This document shows positions 1 through 5,985 of a stretch of DNA of 5,985 bases, piece by piece; the first letter of the stretch is position 1; every line of letters starts with the position of its first letter. Source of the stretch: Methylocystaceae bacterium. GTDB taxonomy: Bacteria > Pseudomonadota > Alphaproteobacteria > Rhizobiales > Beijerinckiaceae. The position numbers and the translations under genes are program-made. Under the pieces are notes generated by a model. The model made no database searches. It had not been told where the DNA came from and worked only from the letters and a program-made list of their open reading frames with translations. The stretch covers positions 1-5,985 of the forward strand of contig PLZT01000630.1 of NCBI GenBank assembly GCA_003152255.1, given 5' to 3'.

Positions 1-1
1 T

Positions 2-1219
2 GTCTTTCTCGACGTTCCGGCGTCTCGTCTTGCCGAGGTTTTACCCGCGCGCAATCACCCCGACACAATCTATGCCGTTCCTGTCGCGCTTGGCTCCTTG
101 AGCCGGGAGTCCGACCGGATCGACGGCGCCGCGATCCTGCCGTTCCAGCGACGGGTCGAGGCGGCGCTTGAGCCCATTTTGCGTCGGGAAAATTCTATTG
201 AGAGCACCAAAGGAGAGGCCGCTTTGAGAACCGTCGACACCATGACCACAGCGCGAAAAGGCATCGCTGATACAATCGTTGAGATCGGTGCCCTTCTACC
301 CGAGGGCGACGCAAAGCAAGCATTTGAGCTACAGAGCCGCAGGCTGCTTGACGCCACCAACGAGGCCGTCGCGGCGCAAGCCAAATTCGAAGCGCAGTCC
401 GTCAAATTGGAAGGCGACCGCTACGTACAGCCGAAGCCGACCGAAAGCGGCAACGTGCTTATCACCCATGAGAAAAAGGGCGACGAGATACACTACAGCC
501 GCCACGACGCCGCAACCGGCGCGTTGCAAACGCTCGCCTTCGTCGATCAAGGCAAGCAGTTGGAGGTCAAGGATTGGAAAAGCGCCGAGACGGTTCTTGC
601 GGCTCTACAGGTCGCCTCGACAAAATGGGAGACCATCACCGTCAACGGGAACGACGCCTACAAGGAGACAGCGGCTCGCCTTGCCGCCGAACACGGGTTC
701 AAGATCACAAACCCGGAAATGCAGGATCGTATTCAAGCGTTGCGGGCCGAGGCCGAGTCTAAAAAAGCCCATCTTGCCGAGGGCAAGCCAGACCTGAGCA
801 AAATCGAAGCCCGCACGGCGGCGGCGCCCACCACGACGCCGGCCGAGCGGAGCGTTCGACTTGAAAGCATCCGCGAACGTGTCCACGAAGAGGCCGAGCG
901 CGAGACCCGCCAGGCCAGAGCGGCGGCGCGGGCTCACGAAACGAATATCGCCGATGGCGATGCAACTCCCCCCTATCGCACGCCCGAGGAAGCCAGGGTG
1001 GCCCGCGACGCCGAGCGGACAGTCGATAGCGACAAGTCGCGGCCTATCCAATCCGACCCGTCGCAAAGCGAAGAAGTGCAGGCGCTTCGCCATGCGCAAC
1101 AGCGTGTCCTCTCGCAAGAGGAACAGGAGCAGCACAAGCGCGACATTCAGAACCGCGATGAATTTAAGCGGAAACAATCACAGAAGCCCCAGGAGGAGTC
1201 CGAAGGCGAAAGTCAGTAA
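2..1219 (+). CDS. LPD7-domain conjugation-associated protein, 3' part (5' end outside window)
   Basis: The reading frame is open from the left edge of the window to a TAA at 1217-1219, so the true start is probably outside. Counting from an in-frame TTG at 98, the visible part is 373 residues. Residues about 109-212 resemble the LPD7 domain (large polyvalent protein-associated domain 7): strand-rich segments around YVQPKP and IHYSRHD, then AFVDQGKQL, a helix, KWETITVNGND, and a last helix leading to HGFKITNPEM. LPD7 is known from the C-terminal parts of TraI-type relaxases and other large proteins of conjugative elements, where it probably serves as an accessory or binding module. Residues 215-373 are rich in Glu, Arg, Gln and Ala and are probably coiled coil or disordered. 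The part before about residue 105 is helical and was not recognised. No relaxase catalytic motif is in view, so calling this a relaxase would be inference. The gene converges with the sirtuin gene. A later start at TTG 224 is possible. Confidence 0.75.
   Translation, partial: VFLDVPASRLAEVLPARNHPDTIYAVPVALGSLSRESDRIDGAAILPFQRRVEAALEPILRRENSIESTKGEAALRTVDTMTTARKGIADTIVEIGALLPEGDAKQAFELQSRRLLDATNEAVAAQAKFEAQSVKLEGDRYVQPKPTESGNVLITHEKKGDEIHYSRHDAATGALQTLAFVDQGKQLEVKDWKSAETVLAALQVASTKWETITVNGNDAYKETAARLAAEHGFKITNPEMQDRIQALRAEAESKKAHLAEGKPDLSKIEARTAAAPTTTPAERSVRLESIRERVHEEAERETRQARAAARAHETNIADGDATPPYRTPEEARVARDAERTVDSDKSRPIQSDPSQSEEVQALRHAQQRVLSQEEQEQHKRDIQNRDEFKRKQSQKPQEESEGESQ
210..217 (+). promoter_or_regulatory. 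Shine-Dalgarno-like AAGGAGAG inside the LPD7 gene
   Basis: AAGGAGAG lies a few bases ahead of an in-frame TTG at 224 and an in-frame ATG at 242. It is the best ribosome-binding-like sequence in the first 300 bases. It could mark the start of a shorter product that contains only the LPD7 region and the charged tail. Because the frame stays open further upstream and reads as plausible protein there, it may equally be chance within a longer gene. Confidence 0.25.
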
Positions 1220-1545
1220 CGAACCCGCCCATGAACCATAGCTCGAAGTGGACTTATTGCGAGTGAATACGCCATTGGTTTGCGCGGAGCGGTCGAGCAC
1301 AGGTGCAAGCCATTCGATGCCGTGTGTCATTGCGCGCCGAACAATGACCACACGTCGTGAGGTTGCGGTAAGTCTTTGCACATAAGGGGAACAACTAATT
1401 TTGAGGGGATCAAGCTTCGCGCGAACGGCGCCCCCTCCGACAAAACTGATATCCTTTCCAAGTCAATAGCATATGTCGCTTTCGAGCGGGGCATCCTTCG
1501 ACGCGTTTTCACACCCTGGCGACAGTGGTGCCGTCGCTGAGCGGC
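1220..1545. other. Convergent intergenic region without a convincing gene
   Basis: About 325 bases separate the stop codons of the LPD7 gene (plus strand) and the sirtuin gene (minus strand). Short open frames exist on both strands but show no recognisable domain, no good ribosome site and no protein-like composition. The region holds a strong bulged hairpin at 1321-1354 and a short perfect hairpin at 1535-1551. Neither is followed by a T-run on either strand, so no classic Rho-independent terminator is seen. It is somewhat less GC-rich than the genes around it. Confidence 0.6.
1321..1354. repeat. 12-bp bulged inverted repeat (hairpin)
   Basis: CGTGTGTCATTG at 1321-1332 pairs with CAATGA (1342-1347) and CACACG (1349-1354), leaving one unpaired C at 1348 and a 9-base loop. 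It sits about 100 bases after the LPD7 gene stop, in the convergent gap. No T-run follows on either strand. Possible roles are a transcription end for the convergent genes, an RNA-stabilising 3' stem, or a protein-binding site. The sequence does not decide among them. Confidence 0.6.
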
Positions 1546-1551
1546 TCAGCG
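1535..1551. repeat. Perfect 7-bp hairpin overlapping the sirtuin stop codon
   Basis: CGCTGAG at 1535-1541 and CTCAGCG at 1545-1551 are perfect reverse complements separated by CGG. The right arm includes the TGA stop of the sirtuin gene (1546-1548 read on the minus strand). A stem here may protect the 3' end of the mRNA or weakly assist termination. There is no T-run downstream, so it is not called a terminator. Confidence 0.5.
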
Positions 1552-4500
1552 TTCTTGGCGACGCCGCAACTCGGATAAGCGCGGGTCGGCGCTCGTCTCG
1601 GGCGCTGTCGCGAGATAGTCGAGGACGTCTTCGATCTTGTACGGCCAGAATAGCGGATCTTCCGCCAGCACCGCCCACAACAGATCTAGCGTTGTGCGTG
1701 GGTATCGCCGAGTTGGATGGTTTTCCGGGCCGTTCTCCAACAAAAGATTGCGGAGCGTCGGCCCGCGGACAGGCACGAGCCGTGGAAGAATGAGTTTGAC
1801 GACCGCCGGCATGAGGTCGCCGCTCGCGACCGCGAAATTGGTTAGACGCGCGGAGACGGTCGGCGTGCGCAGCGCTCGCTGCTTCGGCCAGACATCGTTG
1901 AAGAACGGGATGATGCGCTCGCGCCAGCGACCCTCGGGGTCTGATGACCAGTGCTCGAGATGCCAGATGATCTGCCCGCGCAGCTCATCATCGCTGCCGA
2001 TAAGCACCTCGCGGAGCTCAACATCACTGATCAGCCGGTCGGGCTCAGCGGCATCGGCGGCAGCGCCCCATTCCGCCAGCAAGATGCCAGCAATGACGTT
2101 GCTATGGTGTCGGCGCGCTCGCGGTTGGCGCGTCCGTGTAAGAAGTCCGGGCTTCAATCGAGCGAAAAGCTCTGGCCCCGGCACCTTTGCAGCCCAGAGC
2201 GCGCCGTCCCAAAAAGCGTCGCCATCACTCCCCTTATTGTCGGCTACAGGAAGGAGCTGGCGCTCGGTCCAGATGGGATCGATCGCAAATAGCCAGGGCA
2301 GCTGATAGCTAATTAATACGAGTGCTTGCCGGCGCAGATCGCCCGGCAGTTCGAGCAGCTGATCGAGCCGCGCAATCCAGTGCGCCGGATAGCTCCCGCC
2401 GGGGGGAAGACCGTTCTTGGCCGGATCGTTCATGAGAAGATTTACGAGCTTGCCGACGGGCGCGTTCAATGCATCATCGGCCCAGCTATTATCCGGTCGA
2501 TGCCTGCGCTCCTCGTCGCCAAGGGCCAGAACCTCTATAAGCCGGTTCCATAGCGCGGGCAGGACCGTCGCGGCGTCAGCATAGAGCCGGGCCGCGATGC
2601 GCTCCATCCACTCTGATACAGGATAGGCAATCTCACGTAGCGTCTTTAGCGGGAGCCGCTCAAGGCGCGCCGCGATGACGCTGATCATCCGAACAGAATC
2701 GGTCGGTCTGCCATCGGCATGTAGAAAGTCCGACCATGCCCAACGTGGTGCCTCGCCGACTCTTGCAGCGTGGGTCAGCGCCGCCAGCGCGCGCGCCGGC
2801 CGGATAACAGCAAGCCCCCGAAACGGCTCACGCTGAACCCGGTCATGAAAACCAACGCCCTCGGCTTCTCGAGCCTGTATCAGAATCTCCGCGATCGGAG
2901 TTTCGAGAATCGCATCCGGCCGCGTGTCGGTTGGGATGCTATAGACTACCGGGGCGTGGGAGTCGGCTATTTCGTCGCCGGCTCGCTCCGTCCATTCGGG
3001 TGCCAGAGAGCGAAGCGCATCCATCTCGGCGCCTGCATCAAAGCCGAACGCGACGCCGGCTCTTAAAAGCCAATGCAGACGGCTCAACTTGTCATATGCC
3101 TCAGCGCGTTCGCGACCACCGCGGACGTCCTCGCGCCAAGGATAACAGCCAGTTCGTAGTCGATGTTCAACTGCTGCCCGCGCTTCGTCTGACAGCTCAG
3201 GCCAGCGGTCTCTCAGGGCATAAAGAAGGTCGCGCTCGTGCAATGATCCCCAGAACACGGTGTCGGGAAGGCTAAGGAATATCTCCGCAGCTTCGGCCGC
3301 CGAGAGCAGGTTGGTGCTAGAAGCCCAGATTCGCAGCCTCGCGAAGATATGCTCATCGTCGGTCGGCCAGGACGCGACCTCAGTGCGTGCCGCGGCAACA
3401 TTGAGTGTCGCGAGCCGGCCCATTAGTTTCTGGAACGATATGATCAGGCCTGTCGGGCCAAAGCCGTCTTCCGAAAGTTCCGAGCCATTGTCATCGGCGC
3501 GACTGGTCTGGAGATGCAAACTACTTTCGCCGGTGATTTCCAGTTCGAGCGCGATCGCGAGTTCGAGATTCTCGCGGAACTGAGTGACCGCGTACCGAAG
3601 CTGATCATCGGGGATCGCCAGTGCTTCGTGTGGCCGTGGATAGGCGACGTTAGCGCGGACGACATTATCGGGCGCGGTCCCGTTCCAGTGCAGCGGATGA
3701 CTAACGCCGAAGCTTTCATCGACCTCGATGCGCGGCCGATAGAGGCCGACGAGTTCGCGAACGAGGCTGGGCGTCCACCCTTCGAGGTGCGTCCGAGCTT
3801 CGATCTCGTATCGACGATTATCGGGGTCGTCGCGGATGTCGTCCCAAGCCGCGAGCAATATGCGCCAGCCACGCCGGATGGGTTCAGAGAAACGCTTCGA
3901 GTCCTGCAAAAGCGCAGATAGGATATGGCGTTTGATACTTGGATGCAGATTGGTCTGCTGCGCCGCCCACCAGAGAGCGATCGGTTGATGCGCGACCCGC
4001 TGAAGCCAAATTGCGATGCTCGCGAGGCGTGGTGGCAGAGCAGCGGAGAGATCGGCCGCCTGGCCGCGTAGCGCGCCTGCGGCAAGTTCACGTATCTCCT
4101 CGCAATCGAGACGGGTCGGTTTAAAGACGTCCCAAGCATTGTCAGGGATCTTACGCTTGTTGAAGCAGTTTTCCGGGTCCGCTGGCTCTGGGAAGATGTC
4201 GACGTCGAGGCCGAGCGATTCGAAGGGGTCGAAGTAAGTACTGCCCTCCTCATAAGGAGCGATCGGGCCGGGATTGGCATAGCGCTGGCTCGGATCGAAA
4301 ACCAGCAGCCAGTTTGCGTCGATCGGCTCGCCGGCTAGGGCGATTCGACGCGCGCCTTCACTGGTGGAGATCACGTGCGCGATCTGGCCGCGAACATGAG
4401 GATCAAGCTTGGCGAGTCCAGCCGCCGCCTTGGCGAACAGGCGCGAATACCAGCCATCGATGTCGCGGGCGCGCTCGGACCAGGCACGAAGCGTATCCCA

Positions 4501-5343
4501 GAGAGGCGCATATCCGTTGCTGATGTCGAAGGCGATCGCCTGAACGCCGCGTTGCTCCCAAAGCGCGGCCTCTGCACCGCTCTCCCCTTCTTGGAACGCG
4601 AACAATCGCCCCTTGTTGCCGGCCTGCAAATTGAGGGCTTCGAGCAGATACTGCACAGGCGGGTCGTCGGCGCTATAGCCGACGAAAACAATCTGGAAAC
4701 GCGCCAGCAGCGTTTGGATGAAGCGTGTGGCCCAGCCGTCTGACAAATAGGCGCGGCCGAAATCGGCGCTTGAAACGACAAATTCGTCGTCATGGGGGCG
4801 CTGATACTGGCTGTCGACACGACCATGTAGATGGATGATACCGCGGAAATCTCGATCGTTCCTGGGGTCCGGCAAGTGTGGCGGTCCTGAGCATGGGAGA
4901 TTCGGATCACATTCTTCAAAGAGCAGGTCAAAATTCGTAGTGACCAGCCGGGTAACACCGGCGCGCGACGTCGCTAGGTCGAGGACAATGCGGTGGGCAC
5001 TGAGAGCATAGTTTGGCGCAGGTCTGATCGCCTCCGCAATCGCCGCCCGGACATCGGCCACCTCGAATTCGCGCTCAAGCAAGCCGAACACGCGATCGGT
5101 CGCGAGTAGTCCGCCGACGCCGGCCATTCGGCCCATCTCGAGCGCCTTGGCGAGCAATTTGCGGGCGGGGCTGTCGAGCGCCGAGCCGAGGATGTCGATG
5201 ACTTTGCGACTCAACATCTCGAAATTTGGGAGATGGGCTTCGGCCTGCGAAACACCTGCCCCGCAGAAGAAGATCACGTCGCCGGCGTCGCGGGCAACGA
5301 GCAGGTCGTCGGGAATCGAAGGGCCATCGGCTATGAAGCGCAT
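1546..5343 (-). CDS. dsr1: Dsr1-like anti-phage defence-associated sirtuin (SIR2 domain plus large C-terminal part)
   Basis: This is a single intact frame of 1265 residues. ATG at 5343 is the first start after an in-frame TAG at about 5368-5370; no strong ribosome site precedes it. Residues about 20-290 form a SIR2-type NAD-binding domain: nucleotide-binding FFCGAGVS (25-32), VTTNFDLLFEE (134-144) with N137 and D139, IIHLHG (169-174) with the likely catalytic H173, and VGYSADDPPVQYLLEAL (221-237). These residues suggest NAD+ hydrolysis rather than deacetylation. Residues about 300-1265 are a long, Trp- and Leu-rich, mainly helical part. Its end (from about W1140, with WRERIIPFFNDVWPKQ, down to DPRLSELRR) fits my memory of DUF4020, a domain found in Dsr1 proteins. 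Known members of the wider DSR group deplete NAD+ on phage infection, causing abortive infection; the large C-terminal part senses the phage. No signal peptide or membrane segment is seen, so it is probably cytoplasmic. It lies 295 bases downstream of the BrnA-like gene on the same strand. SIR2 assignment is firm; Dsr1 is likely, chosen over other long SIR2 defence proteins by length and C-terminus. Confidence 0.85.
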   Translation of the reverse strand: MRFIADGPSIPDDLLVARDAGDVIFFCGAGVSQAEAHLPNFEMLSRKVIDILGSALDSPARKLLAKALEMGRMAGVGGLLATDRVFGLLEREFEVADVRAAIAEAIRPAPNYALSAHRIVLDLATSRAGVTRLVTTNFDLLFEECDPNLPCSGPPHLPDPRNDRDFRGIIHLHGRVDSQYQRPHDDEFVVSSADFGRAYLSDGWATRFIQTLLARFQIVFVGYSADDPPVQYLLEALNLQAGNKGRLFAFQEGESGAEAALWEQRGVQAIAFDISNGYAPLWDTLRAWSERARDIDGWYSRLFAKAAAGLAKLDPHVRGQIAHVISTSEGARRIALAGEPIDANWLLVFDPSQRYANPGPIAPYEEGSTYFDPFESLGLDVDIFPEPADPENCFNKRKIPDNAWDVFKPTRLDCEEIRELAAGALRGQAADLSAALPPRLASIAIWLQRVAHQPIALWWAAQQTNLHPSIKRHILSALLQDSKRFSEPIRRGWRILLAAWDDIRDDPDNRRYEIEARTHLEGWTPSLVRELVGLYRPRIEVDESFGVSHPLHWNGTAPDNVVRANVAYPRPHEALAIPDDQLRYAVTQFRENLELAIALELEITGESSLHLQTSRADDNGSELSEDGFGPTGLIISFQKLMGRLATLNVAAARTEVASWPTDDEHIFARLRIWASSTNLLSAAEAAEIFLSLPDTVFWGSLHERDLLYALRDRWPELSDEARAAVEHRLRTGCYPWREDVRGGRERAEAYDKLSRLHWLLRAGVAFGFDAGAEMDALRSLAPEWTERAGDEIADSHAPVVYSIPTDTRPDAILETPIAEILIQAREAEGVGFHDRVQREPFRGLAVIRPARALAALTHAARVGEAPRWAWSDFLHADGRPTDSVRMISVIAARLERLPLKTLREIAYPVSEWMERIAARLYADAATVLPALWNRLIEVLALGDEERRHRPDNSWADDALNAPVGKLVNLLMNDPAKNGLPPGGSYPAHWIARLDQLLELPGDLRRQALVLISYQLPWLFAIDPIWTERQLLPVADNKGSDGDAFWDGALWAAKVPGPELFARLKPGLLTRTRQPRARRHHSNVIAGILLAEWGAAADAAEPDRLISDVELREVLIGSDDELRGQIIWHLEHWSSDPEGRWRERIIPFFNDVWPKQRALRTPTVSARLTNFAVASGDLMPAVVKLILPRLVPVRGPTLRNLLLENGPENHPTRRYPRTTLDLLWAVLAEDPLFWPYKIEDVLDYLATAPETSADPRLSELRRRQER

Positions 5344-5349
5344 GTCAGT

Positions 5350-5487
5350 AGTTAAAGGCCAGCGACCCTATTCGTCTATACGTTCTCGCCAATTTCCATC
5401 GCTGAACTGTCGAACACAAAGGACCGCTCGGAGGTCAGATTCGCCCGGCTTGGCGTTGGTTTCGGCGGGGCAGCTTGTCCTTTAACT
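5350..5487. repeat. 9-base inverted repeat pair A (5350-5358 / 5479-5487)
   Basis: AGTTAAAGG at 5350-5358 is the exact reverse complement of CCTTTAACT at 5479-5487. The first arm lies only 6 bases from the sirtuin ATG, over the expected ribosome-binding region. The pair interleaves with pair B, so the two cannot form one simple nested stem. A 9-base pair in a 300-base stretch could occur by chance. Confidence 0.45.
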
Positions 5488-5500
5488 CCGGAAATTGGCG
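5387..5500. repeat. 11-base inverted repeat pair B (5387-5397 / 5490-5500)
   Basis: CGCCAATTTCC at 5387-5397 is the exact reverse complement of GGAAATTGGCG at 5490-5500, about 92 bases apart. An exact 11-base match in such a short region is unlikely by chance. The second arm lies two bases from the second arm of pair A. The pair could be operator half-sites, mobile-element ends or part of an RNA fold. Confidence 0.5.
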
Positions 5501-5530
5501 GGCCTCCCGGCCAATGACGCAAAGCGCCAG

Positions 5531-5548
5531 GTCCGGTCATTGCCGGAC
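5531..5548. repeat. Perfect 6-bp hairpin
   Basis: GTCCGG at 5531-5536 and CCGGAC at 5543-5548 are reverse complements around a TCATTG loop. The loop can instead pair with CAATGAC at 5512-5518 (partner GTCATTG at 5536-5542), so two folds compete. No T-run follows on either strand. Confidence 0.4.
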
Positions 5549-5570
5549 AGGATGACGAGCGTACGAAGTC

Positions 5571-5584
5571 GGCGGAAAGCCGCC
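5571..5584. repeat. 5-bp GC hairpin with AAAG loop
   Basis: GGCGG at 5571-5575 and CCGCC at 5580-5584 form a short GC stem around a four-base loop. It is the middle of three hairpins between the two minus-strand genes. In a GC-rich genome a stem this short is weak evidence alone. Confidence 0.3.
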
Positions 5585-5604
5585 CTCGGATTTCGGCGAG
5601 TCTA

Positions 5605-5637
5605 CCGGCGAGAGAACTACCTTTGAGAGTTCGCCGG
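5605..5637. repeat. Hairpin directly after the BrnA-like stop
   Basis: CCGGCGA at 5605-5611 and TCGCCGG at 5631-5637 are exact reverse complements, and inner AACT/AGTT bases (5615-5618 and 5628-5631) offer an alternative, extended pairing. The stem starts one base past the TAA of the BrnA-like gene on the minus strand. The position suits a 3'-end stem or an attenuator between that gene and the sirtuin gene. It lacks the T-run of a classic terminator. Confidence 0.45.
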
Positions 5638-5638
5638 A

Positions 5639-5881
5639 TTACAAGCCCGTTGCCCGCCGCAGCGCATCGTTGATTCGCTCCTGCCAACCCGGCCCATCCT
5701 CTTGAAAATGTGCAATCAGATCGCTGTCGAGCTTGATCGACACCAATTCTTTAGAAACCGGAACGCCACCTTTTCTTTGCGCGCGGACGGGCTCAGCCGC
5801 TGGTGGCGTCGCTGGTTTGAACACAGCTTCGGCTACGGACAAGGCGTCGGTCGGTCGATACCGGTTCGGTGGTCTCGTCAT
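5639..5881 (-). CDS. brnA: BrnA-like ribbon-helix-helix antitoxin / regulator, orphan in this window
   Basis: The 80-residue product has the C-terminal signature of BrnA-family antitoxins: strand ELVSIKLD (45-52), helix SDLIAHFQ (53-60), the turn GPGWQ (63-67), and helix ERINDALRRA (68-77). This is a ribbon-helix-helix fold that dimerises, binds DNA through the strand and normally represses its own operon. In known pairs BrnA neutralises the RNase-like toxin BrnT, whose gene lies just upstream of brnA. Residues 1-44 are Pro-, Ala- and Arg-rich and probably flexible. ATG 5881 is the first start after an in-frame TAG; GGAAA lies about 7-11 bases ahead of it. The 104 bases upstream on the minus strand do not encode a BrnT C-terminus in any frame, so the toxin is absent, more distant or on the other side of unseen DNA. 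The next same-strand gene is the Dsr1-like sirtuin. Family assignment is good; actual role as antitoxin is open. Confidence 0.8.
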   Translation of the reverse strand: MTRPPNRYRPTDALSVAEAVFKPATPPAAEPVRAQRKGGVPVSKELVSIKLDSDLIAHFQEDGPGWQERINDALRRATGL

Positions 5882-5895
5882 GCGAATTTTTCCAT
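5878..5895 (-). other. Five-codon leader frame overlapping the BrnA-like start (ATGA)
   Basis: On the minus strand an ATG at 5895 opens a frame encoding MEKFA and stops with TGA that overlaps the ATG of the BrnA-like gene as ATGA. An AGAAG lies 7-8 bases ahead. Such overlaps can couple translation of a leader to the next gene. Five codons easily arise by chance, so this is noted only as a possibility. Confidence 0.15.
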
Positions 5896-5966
5896 TCAGC
5901 TTCTAACCGATACTGCTTAGCCACGCCCCTGAAATCAACGGGAGTCGAAGGCAAAGGTGACAATAG

Positions 5967-5972
5967 ATTATA
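5967..5972 (-). promoter_or_regulatory. Consensus-like -10 (TATAAT) upstream of the BrnA-like gene
   Basis: The minus strand reads TATAAT here, a perfect match to the bacterial -10 consensus and unusual in GC-rich sequence. It lies about 85 bases upstream of the BrnA-like ATG. The expected -35 would fall just past the right edge of the window (about 5990-5995), so the promoter cannot be completed. If real, it would start transcription of the BrnA-like gene and perhaps of the sirtuin gene. Confidence 0.4.
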
Positions 5973-5985
5973 CCGGAACGTGTGT

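Larger units (their letters stand above)
5344..5638. other. Inverted-repeat-rich intergenic region upstream of the sirtuin gene
   Basis: These 295 bases separate the BrnA-like stop from the sirtuin start; both genes read on the minus strand. A minus-strand open frame crosses most of the gap (5376-5687), but its product is rich in Pro, Gly, Ser and Ala, matches no family I know and starts inside the BrnA-like gene, so I treat it as non-coding. The region holds two long-range inverted repeats and three local hairpins, listed separately. A minus-strand TATAGA near 5376-5381 is -10-like but has no matching -35, so no sirtuin promoter is called. Confidence 0.55.

Noticed and set aside
605..1177. 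Minus-strand 190-codon open frame opposite the LPD7 gene
   Set aside because: It is an antisense shadow of a high-GC coding region with no recognisable domain; the plus-strand frame carries a recognisable LPD7-like domain.
1178..1512. Small minus-strand frames (1178-1381, 1327-1512) in and beside the convergent gap
   Set aside because: No ribosome site, no domain and no protein-like composition; the first overlaps the end of the LPD7 gene antisense.
1535..1551. Hairpin at the sirtuin stop as a Rho-independent terminator
   Set aside because: The stem is perfect but only 7 bp and is not followed by a T-run on either strand.
3444..4280. Minus-strand 278-codon open frame within the sirtuin gene
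   Set aside because: It is a Ser/Arg-rich frame-shifted shadow of the intact 1265-residue sirtuin frame on the same strand.
1326..5543. Eight-base direct repeat GTCATTGC at 1326-1333 and 5536-5543 flanking the sirtuin gene, as possible target-site duplication or att sites
   Set aside because: A shared 8-mer between two 300-base regions is expected by chance, and no recombinase or element ends accompany it.
5376..5687. Minus-strand 103-codon open frame across the gap upstream of the sirtuin gene
   Set aside because: It starts inside the BrnA-like gene in another frame, its composition (Pro, Gly, Ser, Ala rich) matches no known family, and the DNA is better explained by inverted repeats. Kept only as an alternative to test.
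5882..5985. Minus-strand frame open from the right edge into the BrnA-like gene, considered as the end of brnT or another gene
   Set aside because: The translation has no BrnT C-terminal features and the stretch contains a TATAAT hexamer; a frame of this length is common in GC-rich DNA. An unrelated upstream gene end cannot be fully excluded.

Overview
This window looks like accessory DNA from a GC-rich alphaproteobacterium (Sphingomonadales or Rhizobiales type), most likely a plasmid, an integrative conjugative element or a defence island beside one. The lineage is inferred from base composition, codon use and the family of the small antitoxin-like gene. No rRNA, tRNA, insertion sequence or CRISPR array was seen.

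Layout. (1) Positions 2-1219, plus strand: the 3' part of a gene that runs in from the left edge. It carries an LPD7-like domain, typical of large conjugation proteins and relaxases, and ends in a charged tail. (2) Positions 1220-1545: a gap of about 325 bases between convergent genes. It has no convincing gene but holds two hairpins, one of them a 12-bp stem. (3) Positions 1546-5343, minus strand: an intact 1265-residue protein with an N-terminal SIR2-type NAD-binding domain and a roughly 980-residue C-terminal part. It is best read as a Dsr1-like defence-associated sirtuin. (4) Positions 5344-5638: 295 bases without a convincing gene, rich in inverted repeats. (5) Positions 5639-5881, minus strand: an 80-residue BrnA-like ribbon-helix-helix protein with no BrnT toxin visible. 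A TATAAT hexamer lies about 85 bases upstream of its start.

How the parts may fit. The Dsr1-like protein would act as a single-gene abortive-infection system: phage sensing by the large C-terminal part, then NAD+ depletion by the SIR2 domain. The BrnA-like gene lies upstream on the same strand and could be a regulator of this locus, or half of a toxin-antitoxin pair whose toxin lies outside the window. The conjugation-type gene next door suggests that the defence gene travels on a mobile element. The sirtuin assignment is well supported by visible motifs; the regulatory link is a hypothesis.
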